Assembly (NCBI GenBank): GCA_946410365.1
Contig: CAMKAA010000007.1
Coordinates: 1-15,235 of the forward strand
Direction: 5' to 3'
Source of the DNA: an uncultured Lachnospiraceae bacterium
GTDB lineage: Bacteria > Bacillota_A > Clostridia > Lachnospirales > Lachnospiraceae
Length of the DNA: 15,235 nt
A program made the translations under genes and the position numbers. The notes under the pieces are model-generated. The model had not been told where the DNA came from, did not search any database, and saw nothing but the letters and a program-made list of their open reading frames with translations. Below are positions 8,459 through 15,235 of this stretch, in pieces; the stretch's first letter is position 1; each line of letters begins with the position of its first letter.

Positions 8459-8826
8459 CTCTTTACTCCTGCTAATATGACTTATGAATTGTGACTTTAT
8501 AAAAACGGGTAACGAGAGCGGCATTTGAAGCCGGACCGGTAAACTGGGAGAACTACCCGGTATTGTCTTTGCTTAAAATGGATGATCTGCGCGGAAAAAA
8601 GCGCGTGAAATGCAGCTTTAAGAAAACAGCCTCATTGTTCCGGCGGCAAAAGATCGCTGCCCGATCCGGAACCGATAGGGAGATTATAGTTTATGCTGAA
8701 CAAAATTGTGCCTGTTATTTTAAAAAAGGCCGCAAAAAACGCGGCATATCTTCAGATATGCCGCGTTTTCGACTCGATTTCGTATTAATTCTAAATACTT
8801 TTCGGTGGATATTCCGCCGAAGCAGG
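8459..8826. other. Intergenic region between the ATPase and surface-protein genes
   Basis: No convincing gene lies in these 368 bases. They hold the ATPase terminator (8736-8769) and the upstream region of the surface-protein gene. Two weak minus-strand promoter candidates are visible. One is a perfect -10 TATAAT (8683-8688) with a poor -35, which would give a leader of over 200 bases. The other is TATAAA (8486-8491) close to the gene, also with a poor -35. AGGAG at 8466-8470 is the ribosome binding site. A 5-bp ACCGG/CCGGT stem sits near 8534-8560, too weak to interpret. No known riboswitch was recognised. Confidence 0.5.
8736..8769 (-). terminator. Intrinsic terminator of the HerA-like ATPase gene
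   Basis: AAAACGCGGCATATC (8736-8750) is perfectly complementary to 8755-8769 around the loop TTCA, giving a 15-bp stem. On the minus strand the stem runs into T-rich sequence (TTTTTT, then GCGGCC, then TTTTTT). It lies 57 bases past the ATPase stop codon. The plus-strand side also has a short T-run, so it could work in both directions. Confidence 0.85.
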
Positions 8827-10458
8827 TCAACCGCCGAAAAGGGTGTTGAGAATTCCTCTTCCAAGGCTGGATCCTAGATTGCCTCCGAGAGTCTTGCCAA
8901 ATTTTCCGCCGATGGTTCCGCCCACTGTCTTTCCTACTTCGCGGCCGACCGTACCGGCTACAGTACCTCCTATGGACTTGGCTGCGCGCTTCTTGGCGAG
9001 CGCTTCCTTTTCGGCTTCTCTTGCTGCCGCTGCCGCCTCTTTCGCTTGCTGTTTGGCGGCTTCCGCCTCTTCCTTCGCTCTCTGTTTGGCAGCCTCAGCT
9101 TCTTCCTTCGCTCTCTGTTTGGCAGCCTCAGCTTCTTCCTTCGCTCTGGCAAGCGCTGCTTCCTTCTCTACTCCGAGACGAAGGAGGATCTCATATGCGG
9201 ATTCGGGATCGACTGCTTCCGCGTACTTGCCGTAGAGAATGCTTTCCTTGATCTTCTGGTCCCTCTCGTAATCAGTCACAGCGCCCATGCGGCTCTGCGG
9301 AGGCAGAATGTATACCTTCTGCGCAATGCTCGGAGTGCCGTCCTCCTGAAGGAAAGATACCACTGCTTCTCCGGTTCCCAGTCCCAGGATCGTGTCAAAA
9401 GTATTGAATGCGGGATTGACCCGGAATGATTCCGCTGCTGCCTTGACAGCCTTCTGGTCCGCGGGTGTATAAGCACGGAGCCCATGCTGGACTCTGTTGC
9501 TCAGCTGCGCGAGAACCCCGTCCGGAATATCTCTGGGATTCTGTGTGCAGAAATAGACTCCTACGCCCTTGGAGCGGATGAGCTTGACTACCTGCTCAAT
9601 TTTCTCGATCAGCGCCTTAGGCGCGTCGTTGAAGAGCAGATGGGCCTCATCAAAGAAGAATACCATCTTGGGCCTTGAGAGATCGCCCACTTCCGGAAGC
9701 ATCTCAAACAGTTCAGAGAGAAGCCACAGAAGGAATGTGGAATAGAGTCTTCCGTTGTTGATCAGGCTCTCGCTGTCCAGGATATTGATCATGCCTTTTC
9801 CGCCTTCTGCAGCCAGCCAGTCGCGGATATTGAGACCGGGTTCCCCGAAGAATGTCTCACCGCCGTCTATCTCCAGAGCGACAACAGCGCGAAGGATCGC
9901 GGCAATGGATGCGGGACTCATCTTGCCGTACATAGCTTCATAATCCTTGCGGTTATCATTCACATGATTGAGCATGGCCTTGAGATCCTTGAGATCGATC
10001 AGAAGAAGTCCGTCGTCGTCTGCGATCTTAAAGATGATCGACAGAATGTTGGACTGCAGCTCATTAAGTTTGAGGATGCGGGCCAGAAGAAGCGGTCCCA
10101 TCTCAGAGACCGTGGTCCTGAGCTGAATGCCCTTTACACCGTAAATATCCCAGAATGTGACCGGATATCCCTGATAGGAAAAACCATGCTGCGCAAGACC
10201 GAAGCGCTCGATCCTGGCGCGCATATTCTCGCTGTCCTCACCGGGAGCCATCATTCCGGCAATATCTCCCTTGACGTCCGCGAGAAATACGGGAACTCCC
10301 ATATCGCTGAACGCCTCAGCCATAACTTTGAGTGTTACGGTCTTACCTGTTCCGGTCGCACCGGCTACCAGGCCATGCCTGTTTGCCTTTCCGGGCAGAA
10401 GACAGATTTCCTCTCCGGCATCATTAAGAGCCAGCCAAATTTTGCCATCCTTATACAC
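8827..10458 (-). CDS. HerA/YjgR-like P-loop ATPase (DUF853 family)
   Basis: This 543-residue protein belongs to the HerA-FtsK-type ATPases related to E. coli YjgR. The family block ANRHGLVAGATGTGKT includes the Walker A GATGTGKT at residues 33-40. ADVKGDIAGM (60-69) follows, then Walker B MVFFFDEAH (265-273), and CTQNPRDIPDGVLAQLSNR (304-322) with the sensor and arginine-finger region. Residues about 431-492 form a charged coiled coil with an 11-residue repeat AKEEAEAAKQR. The last about 48 residues are a Gly-rich segment with G spaced every three to four residues (IGGTVAGTVG...). The start is GTG at 10458: the family N-terminus MYKDGKI begins there and GGGGG lies 7 bases upstream. The cellular role of YjgR proteins is not established. 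The 110-base gap from the preceding SGNH gene holds only an imperfect hairpin (10502-10532) and a weak -10 (TATACT, 10555-10560). Confidence 0.92.
   Translation of the reverse strand: MYKDGKIWLALNDAGEEICLLPGKANRHGLVAGATGTGKTVTLKVMAEAFSDMGVPVFLADVKGDIAGMMAPGEDSENMRARIERFGLAQHGFSYQGYPVTFWDIYGVKGIQLRTTVSEMGPLLLARILKLNELQSNILSIIFKIADDDGLLLIDLKDLKAMLNHVNDNRKDYEAMYGKMSPASIAAILRAVVALEIDGGETFFGEPGLNIRDWLAAEGGKGMINILDSESLINNGRLYSTFLLWLLSELFEMLPEVGDLSRPKMVFFFDEAHLLFNDAPKALIEKIEQVVKLIRSKGVGVYFCTQNPRDIPDGVLAQLSNRVQHGLRAYTPADQKAVKAAAESFRVNPAFNTFDTILGLGTGEAVVSFLQEDGTPSIAQKVYILPPQSRMGAVTDYERDQKIKESILYGKYAEAVDPESAYEILLRLGVEKEAALARAKEEAEAAKQRAKEEAEAAKQRAKEEAEAAKQQAKEAAAAAREAEKEALAKKRAAKSIGGTVAGTVGREVGKTVGGTIGGKFGKTLGGNLGSSLGRGILNTLFGG
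9035..9146 (-). repeat. 33-bp tandem repeats coding the ATPase coiled coil
   Basis: A 33-bp unit recurs with exact phase at 9068, 9101 and 9134. The last copy is partial, and a degenerate copy lies at about 9035-9067. Each unit encodes the 11-residue AKEEAEAAKQR motif. Near identity at the DNA level suggests recent in-frame expansion, so copy number may vary between strains. Confidence 0.8.
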
Positions 10459-10568
10459 TTTGTCACCCCCGTCCCATAAAACTGAATAGGTTGTTTCCTG
10501 CCTGAGCGCGTTTCACCCCTGAAAGCTCTCAGCCCAGATACATTACGTACTCTAAGTATACACTAAAA

Positions 10569-11609
10569 CTATTGCTCTTTGGCTTTTTCTTTTTCCTCTT
10601 TCCGTTCCTTTTCTATCCGCTTTTGGACATGGTAGAAACTGATGCCTTCCATCTCATCCACAAGCTTGTCGTAGGCCGTAAGTTCCTCATCCCAGCTGCT
10701 GTAAGCGGGATCTCCCCTGTGATCGGTGAGGATTCCTTCCCTGCTGAAATAATCGCCGAAAAAGGTGGTCATCTTTTTGACACCGTCCAGGTTCATGTGG
10801 TCCCCGCGATCGTTGGAATCTGTCTTCCAGTTGATCCCGATCTCATCGGTGTGCTGGTTCATGTCGATGTACTCGACGCCTTCCTCCCGCGCAAACTCAG
10901 CGATATTGTTGACCCTGGTCCAGTTGTAGTTCCTGGGAGAGGCGTCACTGTAAAGGATCAGCTTGATACCCTTATCGTCGCAGAATTTTTTGACCTTGCG
11001 GAACCATGTGCGGTTGAAATCAGGAATCTGTGTCCTGACATCCCCCAGCTCCTCATTCATATAGTCCGGGCTGCCTTCGTATTCCTGAACTTCCCGGTTG
11101 ATCAGATACCCTTTGTGATAGATCTTGACTCCCCTTCCCTCAATGTAAGGCTTCCAGATACTGTGGTATTTAAGAAAAGTAAACCGGTGATAAAGAGGCT
11201 GGGACAGGATCATCTGCATATCCTGCTTGTCATTGTATCTGAAGAGAGGAAGTGTCTCAAAGAGAAGGTACCTGACATTCTGATCCTCGGCCGCTTCCAG
11301 GACCGTATAATAGATTTCCGGCATCCGAATGCCATCCGCTCCGATGTTGAAGGCGGTATATCCCTTCTGTCTCCACAGCTCCATCGGGGTCAGAGAGGAA
11401 AGGCTCAGACTGTCCCCCATGTTGAGAACATCGACCGTGTAAGGCTCCTGCTTCATCATCTCTGTGATCCTTGCATTTCTGTTCTGGACCCGGTTGTCGT
11501 CAAACCATTTGACCGGAGTCGACAGAGCGGATGCAGCGGTCAGAAGGAGCAGAAAAACCGCGCCGAATAGTATTAACCTGATTATTCCCGTATTTTTTAC
11601 GTTCGACAT
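10569..11609 (-). CDS. SGNH hydrolase/DltD-like membrane-anchored protein (second copy in operon)
   Basis: This 346-residue protein has an N-terminal membrane helix (about residues 9-30) followed by an extracytoplasmic SGNH-like domain. The nucleophile motif GDSLS puts Ser67 after Gly-Asp, and the C-terminal GDHMN block (269-273) supplies the expected Asp270/His271 pair. The conserved NIGADGIRM (88-96) is shared with its neighbour. The tail is a highly charged helix (about 328-346). DltD, PatB and AlgX-type SGNH proteins pair with MBOAT acyltransferases to move acyl groups on wall or exopolysaccharide polymers; that role here is inferred from context. The start at 11609 has GAGG 5 bases upstream. 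It is the last gene of the cluster, 84 bases after its paralogue, with a hairpin between them. Confidence 0.85.
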   Translation of the reverse strand: MSNVKNTGIIRLILFGAVFLLLLTAASALSTPVKWFDDNRVQNRNARITEMMKQEPYTVDVLNMGDSLSLSSLTPMELWRQKGYTAFNIGADGIRMPEIYYTVLEAAEDQNVRYLLFETLPLFRYNDKQDMQMILSQPLYHRFTFLKYHSIWKPYIEGRGVKIYHKGYLINREVQEYEGSPDYMNEELGDVRTQIPDFNRTWFRKVKKFCDDKGIKLILYSDASPRNYNWTRVNNIAEFAREEGVEYIDMNQHTDEIGINWKTDSNDRGDHMNLDGVKKMTTFFGDYFSREGILTDHRGDPAYSSWDEELTAYDKLVDEMEGISFYHVQKRIEKERKEEKEKAKEQ

Positions 11610-11638
11610 TACAGCCTCATATAATTAATTGGTTACGC

Positions 11639-11687
11639 AAAGGACTTCCGGCATGAGTATTACACTCTTTTGACCCGGAAGTCCTTT
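11639..11687 (-). other. Long intercistronic hairpin between the two SGNH genes
   Basis: AAAGGACTTCCGG (11639-11651) is perfectly complementary to CCGGAAGTCCTTT (11675-11687), a 13-bp stem around a 23-base loop that holds a further GAGT/ACTC pairing. No T-run follows on either strand, so it is not a classic terminator. It starts 7 bases past the stop codon of the upstream gene and could protect the mRNA 3' end, mark a processing site, or partly stop transcription. Confidence 0.7.
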
Positions 11688-11693
11688 GAAGCT

Positions 11694-12764
11694 TCACTTT
11701 TTCACATCGTTATTATTTGTGGTATCTTCTTTTCTGTACTTCTCGTCCCACTCTTTTTCCTTTTTTTCAGTGTAGATGTCAAGGAAGCTCTTTCCTTCCA
11801 TCTCTTCGACGAGTTTGTCATAATCCACAAGTTCATCATCCCAGTCACTGTAAGCGGGATCGCCCCTGTGATCCGTCAGGTCCAGGTTGTTCCGGAAATA
11901 ATTTCCAAAGTACTTTACGACTTTCCTGGCGCCGTTCAGATTCATGTGATCACCGCCGTCGTTGGTATCCTGGCTCCAGTCAAGGCCCAGCTCATCCAGT
12001 TTCCCGTTCAGGTCGATATATGTCACGCCCTTCTCTTTCGCGAAAGACTCCATGGCATCGATCCTGACCTGGTTGTAGTTCTTTGCCGAAGGCATACTGT
12101 AGATGATGATCTGTATACCTCTTTCGTCGCAGAACTTCTTTATCCGGTCAAAAACCAGACTGTTAAAGGCAGATACGCGCATCTTGCTGTTGGGATCATT
12201 GATGTCGAGGTCAAGATAATCCTCTTCACCGTCGTATTCCCAAACATTCTGATTGACAGTATAGCCCCTGTGATAGACCATGATGCCTTCTTCTTCCACC
12301 AGGGATTTCCAGATATTGTGGTATTTCAGGAAAGGAAACCGGTGGTAGAGAGGCTGGGAGAGAGTCATCTGCAGGTCCTGCCCCATCGCATAGCGAAAGA
12401 GCACCAGAGATTCGATCATTAAATACTTGGGCTTCTGCTTCTCACAGGCTTCGACTACCGCGTAATAAGCTTCCTGCATGCGTATACCGTCAGCACCGAT
12501 ATTGAAAGAAGTATAGCCCTGTTCTCTCCAGAGTTCCAACGGCGAGAAACCGGCGGTACTCAGGCTGTCTCCAAGATTAAAAACGTCGATCGTATCGGCA
12601 GGCTGTTCCATCATCTGCACAGTACGGGCATTTCTGTCCTGGATCTTATTTTCATCAAACCATTTCGTGGGTCTCATCATTGCTGACGCAATTACGACAG
12701 CAAGTAATGCAACGGCCCCGAAAAGGATCAGTTTAACAATACTCTTTCTGCTGTCTTGTGTCAT
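11694..12764 (-). CDS. SGNH hydrolase/DltD-like membrane-anchored protein (first copy in operon)
   Basis: This 356-residue protein is a paralogue of the downstream gene, about half identical by eye across its whole length. It has a membrane helix near residues 9-29, then GDSLS with Ser67, NIGADGIRM (88-96), LSQPLYHRF, and GDHMN with Asp272/His273. Near the C-terminus LTDHRGDPAYS is shared exactly with the paralogue, followed by a charged, Asn-rich tail. The ATG is one base after the MBOAT stop (TGATATG), so the two are almost certainly translationally coupled. A DltD-like role, helping the MBOAT hand its acyl group to an acceptor outside the membrane, is the best inference; a deacylase or esterase role is also possible. 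Confidence 0.87.
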   Translation of the reverse strand: MTQDSRKSIVKLILFGAVALLAVVIASAMMRPTKWFDENKIQDRNARTVQMMEQPADTIDVFNLGDSLSTAGFSPLELWREQGYTSFNIGADGIRMQEAYYAVVEACEKQKPKYLMIESLVLFRYAMGQDLQMTLSQPLYHRFPFLKYHNIWKSLVEEEGIMVYHRGYTVNQNVWEYDGEEDYLDLDINDPNSKMRVSAFNSLVFDRIKKFCDERGIQIIIYSMPSAKNYNQVRIDAMESFAKEKGVTYIDLNGKLDELGLDWSQDTNDGGDHMNLNGARKVVKYFGNYFRNNLDLTDHRGDPAYSDWDDELVDYDKLVEEMEGKSFLDIYTEKKEKEWDEKYRKEDTTNNNDVKK

Positions 12765-12765
12765 A

Positions 12766-14346
12766 TCAGAACCCCGCGTAGATCAGGTCTACAGGCTGAT
12801 AACCGGTACCGTAAGCGCCGAACAGCAGGATCGCGAAAATGATCAGATAATAAACGCTCCACTTGTAAGGAGTGCGCGCGTTCAGTATTTTTCCTCTCAC
12901 ATCGACGCCCTTCTCCTTGAGGAACCCGACGATCCATACGATAACGCTTCCTACGCAGATCGCCCAGACATCTCCCGTCGTGATCGCGTTAGGCCAGTAC
13001 TTCCACAGCGAACTGATGTGGAAGTTTCCGAAGATACTGAAGAACATATGGAATCCCGCTTTAAGGTTAACGGCGTTGAAGAACAGTTCTCCGGTAAAGA
13101 TGATCACCCATGTCTTGAGGATCCTCAGAGTCTTGAGCCACCAGGCGTTCGGATCGAGACCCATCTTTGCGTAATTCTTCTCCTTGATCGGCTCCATCGC
13201 CACTCCAAAGAGAAGGATCACAAAGTAGTACATTCCGTAGAACAGGTATTTCCACCCCGCTCCGTGCCAGACGCCTGTCGCCACCCATACGGGGAAAAGC
13301 GCCATAGCAGATGTTCCGACCATTGACCAATACTTTCCGTATTTCTTTCTGGCCGTCTTGTTCCAGTTCTTCACCATCGGAGACACTGTGATCGGATAGA
13401 ACACATAGTTCTTGAACCAGTTTCCAAGGCTCATGTGCCAGCGCCTCCAGAATTCCGCGGCGCTCTGCGCCGAGAAAGGCTGGTTGAAGTTCTCCGGAAT
13501 CGTCACGCCAAACAATTTGCCGCTTCCGATAACGATGTCAATACTGCCGGAGAATTCAAGGTACAGCTGGATCGTATAGGCGATCGCAGCCAGAACGATA
13601 AAACTTCCGTGATAATCCTGGTAATTGCCGAACAGATGCGTAGTAAGGTAACTGAGTCTGTCAGAGATCACCATCTTCTTGAACAGACCCCAGATGATCC
13701 TGAGGAAACCTTCATTCAGGTTCGCCATATTCAGGGGCTCCCCTGCAAACAGCGCGTCTGAAGTATCGGGATATCTCGCAATGGGGCCCTCCATGATCTG
13801 GGGGAAGAAACTCAGAAACAGGGCCAGTTTGCCCAAATGCTTCTCAGCGGGATATCTCTCCCAGTATACGTCGGCGATGTAGCCGACCGCCTCCATGGTA
13901 TAGAATGAAATTCCCATGGGAAACATCACTTTCGCCATCGGAAGCTGTGAGCCGAGTTTGCCCAAAAAGAGATTCATGTTCTCGATCACAAAATTCAGAT
14001 AGTTTACGTAAAACAGAATGCCCAGCAAAACAAGGACTCCCACTCTGAGGGCGATCACCCTCTTCTTCTGGAACTCCTTTTTTACTTCACTCTTCTGTTT
14101 GCGGTCCGTGCACTCCGCCTGTTTCGCCTTGCAGGCCTCGCCGATCTTATCCAGCCATAGACCTATACCCCAGGTGAAAGCCGATGTCGCCATCAGCAGC
14201 AGCACAAGGTATTTACTGAATGAAATATACAATGCATAGCTGGCGGCGAGCAGAACTCCCCACCTTGCTTTTTTAGGTGCCAGCTGGTATACGATCAGAA
14301 CAACAGGCAGAAATACCAGCAGGTACAGATTGGTATATATGGCCAT
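12766..14346 (-). CDS. MBOAT-family O-acyltransferase (DltB/AlgI-like)
   Basis: This 526-residue polytopic membrane protein has roughly ten or more hydrophobic segments. AlgI/DltB hallmarks appear in order: an N-terminal FLPVVLIVYQLAPKK segment, GISFYTMEAVGYIADVY (145-161), FFPQIMEGPIARY (180-192), a FSGSID motif (265-270) where relatives have SGYSD, EFWRRWHMSLGNW (298-310), and WHGAGWKYLFYG (360-371), whose His361 is the expected catalytic residue. A basic cytoplasmic loop lies at about 68-97. Such enzymes take an acyl group from a carrier thioester and pass it across the membrane. It starts 4 bases after the carrier-protein stop (TGA-GTAA-ATG), with AGGAG inside the carrier gene. That pairing suggests the carrier protein is its donor. 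Confidence 0.94.
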   Translation of the reverse strand: MAIYTNLYLLVFLPVVLIVYQLAPKKARWGVLLAASYALYISFSKYLVLLLMATSAFTWGIGLWLDKIGEACKAKQAECTDRKQKSEVKKEFQKKRVIALRVGVLVLLGILFYVNYLNFVIENMNLFLGKLGSQLPMAKVMFPMGISFYTMEAVGYIADVYWERYPAEKHLGKLALFLSFFPQIMEGPIARYPDTSDALFAGEPLNMANLNEGFLRIIWGLFKKMVISDRLSYLTTHLFGNYQDYHGSFIVLAAIAYTIQLYLEFSGSIDIVIGSGKLFGVTIPENFNQPFSAQSAAEFWRRWHMSLGNWFKNYVFYPITVSPMVKNWNKTARKKYGKYWSMVGTSAMALFPVWVATGVWHGAGWKYLFYGMYYFVILLFGVAMEPIKEKNYAKMGLDPNAWWLKTLRILKTWVIIFTGELFFNAVNLKAGFHMFFSIFGNFHISSLWKYWPNAITTGDVWAICVGSVIVWIVGFLKEKGVDVRGKILNARTPYKWSVYYLIIFAILLFGAYGTGYQPVDLIYAGF

Positions 14347-14350
14347 TTAC

Positions 14351-14578
14351 TCAGTTCTCCTGAAGCCTCTCGATCATTTTCCACATTGCAGCTGCAGAGT
14401 TGAAGTTCTCGGGAGTCATCTCCGCCGCGTCTACTTCAATATCAAAATGCTCCTCGATCTCGGAGATCAGAGTGATGATTCCGAAGGAATCAAGAATGTG
14501 ATCGTCAATGAGAGCTGTCTCGTTCTCATAGTCTACAGAGTCGTCGATGTCCTGCAGGATTTCCAGTAATTCTTCCAT
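14351..14578 (-). CDS. Acyl/aminoacyl carrier protein, DltC-like
   Basis: This 75-residue acidic protein has the length and helical pattern of a carrier protein. The motif ILDSFGIITLISEIEEHFDIEV (broken here: ILDSFG at 28-33, then an IEEHFDI block) resembles D-alanyl carrier protein DltC, which has LLDSFGTVELL. Ser31 is the expected phosphopantetheine attachment site. It has the strongest ribosome binding site in the cluster, fitting the high levels carrier proteins need. It follows the PLP decarboxylase by 96 bases and precedes the MBOAT by 4. It probably carries the acyl or aminoacyl group that the MBOAT transfers; which group cannot be read from the sequence. Confidence 0.9.
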   Translation of the reverse strand: MEELLEILQDIDDSVDYENETALIDDHILDSFGIITLISEIEEHFDIEVDAAEMTPENFNSAAAMWKMIERLQEN

Positions 14579-14583
14579 AATTT

Positions 14584-14589
14584 CCTCCT
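14584..14589 (-). promoter_or_regulatory. Consensus ribosome binding site of the carrier-protein gene
   Basis: AGGAGG on the minus strand lies 5 bases before the ATG at 14578, a full consensus match that fixes the start. The 96-base gap upstream (14579-14674) is A+T rich and could hold an internal promoter: TTGTGA, 16 bases, TAAATA is the best candidate, but weak. Confidence 0.75.
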
Positions 14590-14674
14590 AGTATTCTTCA
14601 TATAGTGTAAGTAACATGCTTATCATAACTTATTTACAGCAAAACTGCCATATCACAATGGGATTTGTTTGCCC

Positions 14675-15235
14675 TCAATATTTTGCCATATTGAAAGTGT
14701 AGGACTGGATCTGGTCCCTTGCCCTGATAAACCCGTCCTTCTCTCCGAAGAGCACTACCGCGGGCAGTTCATGGCTGAGGAACAGAGACATTCCCTCGTA
14801 AAAACTGTAGGCGCCTGTCTTAAAGAAGACGACACGGTCACCAAGTCCGAGTGTTGCCGGAAAGCTCCGGCAAAGCAGATCGTTCATTGTGCAGAGAGAT
14901 CCGTAGATGCCCCAGTCCTTCTGCACTCTGTCACAGGGCTCGTCCGCAGGGATCACTGCCATCTGGGGCCTGTACATTCCCTTGATCTGCCCGTCGTAAT
15001 TGAGCTGATGAATGCCGCCGTCCACAAGGCAGATCGCGTTGCCGTTGTTCTCCTTGATGTCCAGTGCTGTCGTCACATAGCATCCGCACTCAGCAGCATA
15101 GGCTCTTCCCATCTCAATGGTCACGATGCCTTTCCACTTCATATCCTGCACCATCTGACGGAACATCTCAAGGTGCTCCGGATCCCGCAGGTCCTCTTCC
15201 TTCTTCTTCTGGTCCTCGAAATAGGAAACGGCAAA
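14675..15235 (-). CDS. PLP-dependent decarboxylase, diaminopimelate/ornithine decarboxylase fold type III, 5' end off right edge
   Basis: The visible 186 C-terminal residues continue in frame to the edge and correspond to the end of the barrel plus the C-terminal beta domain. Family landmarks in order: GIVTIEMGRAYAAECG (usual EPGR...AG), a CLVDGGIHQL block (usual vDgG), GSLCTMNDLL (in diaminopimelate decarboxylase PICESGDVL), GLGDRVVF, and GAYSFYEG (usual aGAYg, with the Tyr that contacts PLP). The Cys of the CxxxD motif is kept, but the Glu that reads the distal amino group of diaminopimelate is Thr, so it is probably not LysA. The usual Pro of EPGR is Met. Position just before the carrier gene suggests it acts on a carrier-bound or related amino acid; an amino-acid racemase or free-substrate decarboxylase remains possible. 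The N-terminal PLP-lysine region is not visible. Confidence 0.82.
   Translation of the reverse strand, partial: FAVSYFEDQKKKEEDLRDPEHLEMFRQMVQDMKWKGIVTIEMGRAYAAECGCYVTTALDIKENNGNAICLVDGGIHQLNYDGQIKGMYRPQMAVIPADEPCDRVQKDWGIYGSLCTMNDLLCRSFPATLGLGDRVVFFKTGAYSFYEGMSLFLSHELPAVVLFGEKDGFIRARDQIQSYTFNMAKY

Noticed and set aside
8563..8877. Small plus-strand gene between the surface-protein and ATPase genes
   Set aside because: It runs through the perfect terminator stem and into the ATPase C-terminus, lacks a good ribosome binding site, and its composition looks non-coding.
9035..9146. Direct repeats considered as a CRISPR array
   Set aside because: Units are contiguous 33-bp tandems without spacers, in frame within a coding region.
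10502..10532. Imperfect hairpin upstream of the ATPase gene as a terminator of the dlt-like cluster
   Set aside because: The stem has a mismatch and a bulge and no T-run on either side; a terminator cannot be supported.
10572..11570. 332-codon plus-strand open frame opposite the last SGNH gene
   Set aside because: Mirror of a well-supported gene; a similar mirror frame opposite the paralogue shows that it follows from shared codon use.
10569..14578. Calling the cluster a standard dlt operon with symbols dltB, dltC and dltD
   Set aside because: Gene order, the adjoining decarboxylase, two DltD-like genes and no visible dltA make D-alanine transfer unproven.

Overview
The window looks like a chromosomal segment of a Gram-positive anaerobe of the class Clostridia, most likely Lachnospiraceae. 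The evidence is the EF-G-like GTPase type, the Firmicutes-type EPSP synthase, a VaFE-repeat surface protein with a wall-sorting tail, and a dlt-like operon. This placement is inferred from protein families; no rRNA or tRNA gene is present. Base composition is moderate and fairly even, and there are no insertion sequences, phage genes or CRISPR arrays.

Layout. (1) 1-1430, minus: most of an EF-G-like translation GTPase, cut by the left edge, with its own promoter. (2) 1590-4255, plus: a divergent sigma70-type promoter, then prephenate dehydrogenase (tyrA) and EPSP synthase (aroA), closed by a strong hairpin terminator. These two genes supply aromatic amino acid precursors and tyrosine. (3) 4271-8458, minus: a 1395-residue wall-anchored surface protein with a signal peptide, a thioester-domain-like head, two SpaA/Cna-B-like domains, five VaFE (T-Q ester bond) repeats and a C-terminal anchor. 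(4) 8827-10458, minus: a HerA/YjgR-like (DUF853) ATPase followed by a perfect 15-bp stem terminator. (5) 10569-15235, minus: a compact cluster. In transcription order it runs PLP-dependent decarboxylase (5' end off the right edge), carrier protein, MBOAT acyltransferase, SGNH/DltD-like protein, and a second SGNH/DltD-like protein.

The most interesting region is the last. Carrier protein, MBOAT and DltD-like proteins together resemble the D-alanylation (Dlt) machinery, which moves an aminoacyl group from a carrier thioester across the membrane onto a wall polymer. Here a diaminopimelate-decarboxylase-fold enzyme lies immediately upstream of the carrier, and there are two DltD-like proteins. 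In butirosin biosynthesis an enzyme of this fold (BtrK) decarboxylates an amino acid while it is bound to a carrier protein (BtrI). By analogy this cluster may load, decarboxylate and export an amino-acyl group other than D-alanine. That is inference; the adenylation or ligase gene needed to test it would lie beyond the right edge.
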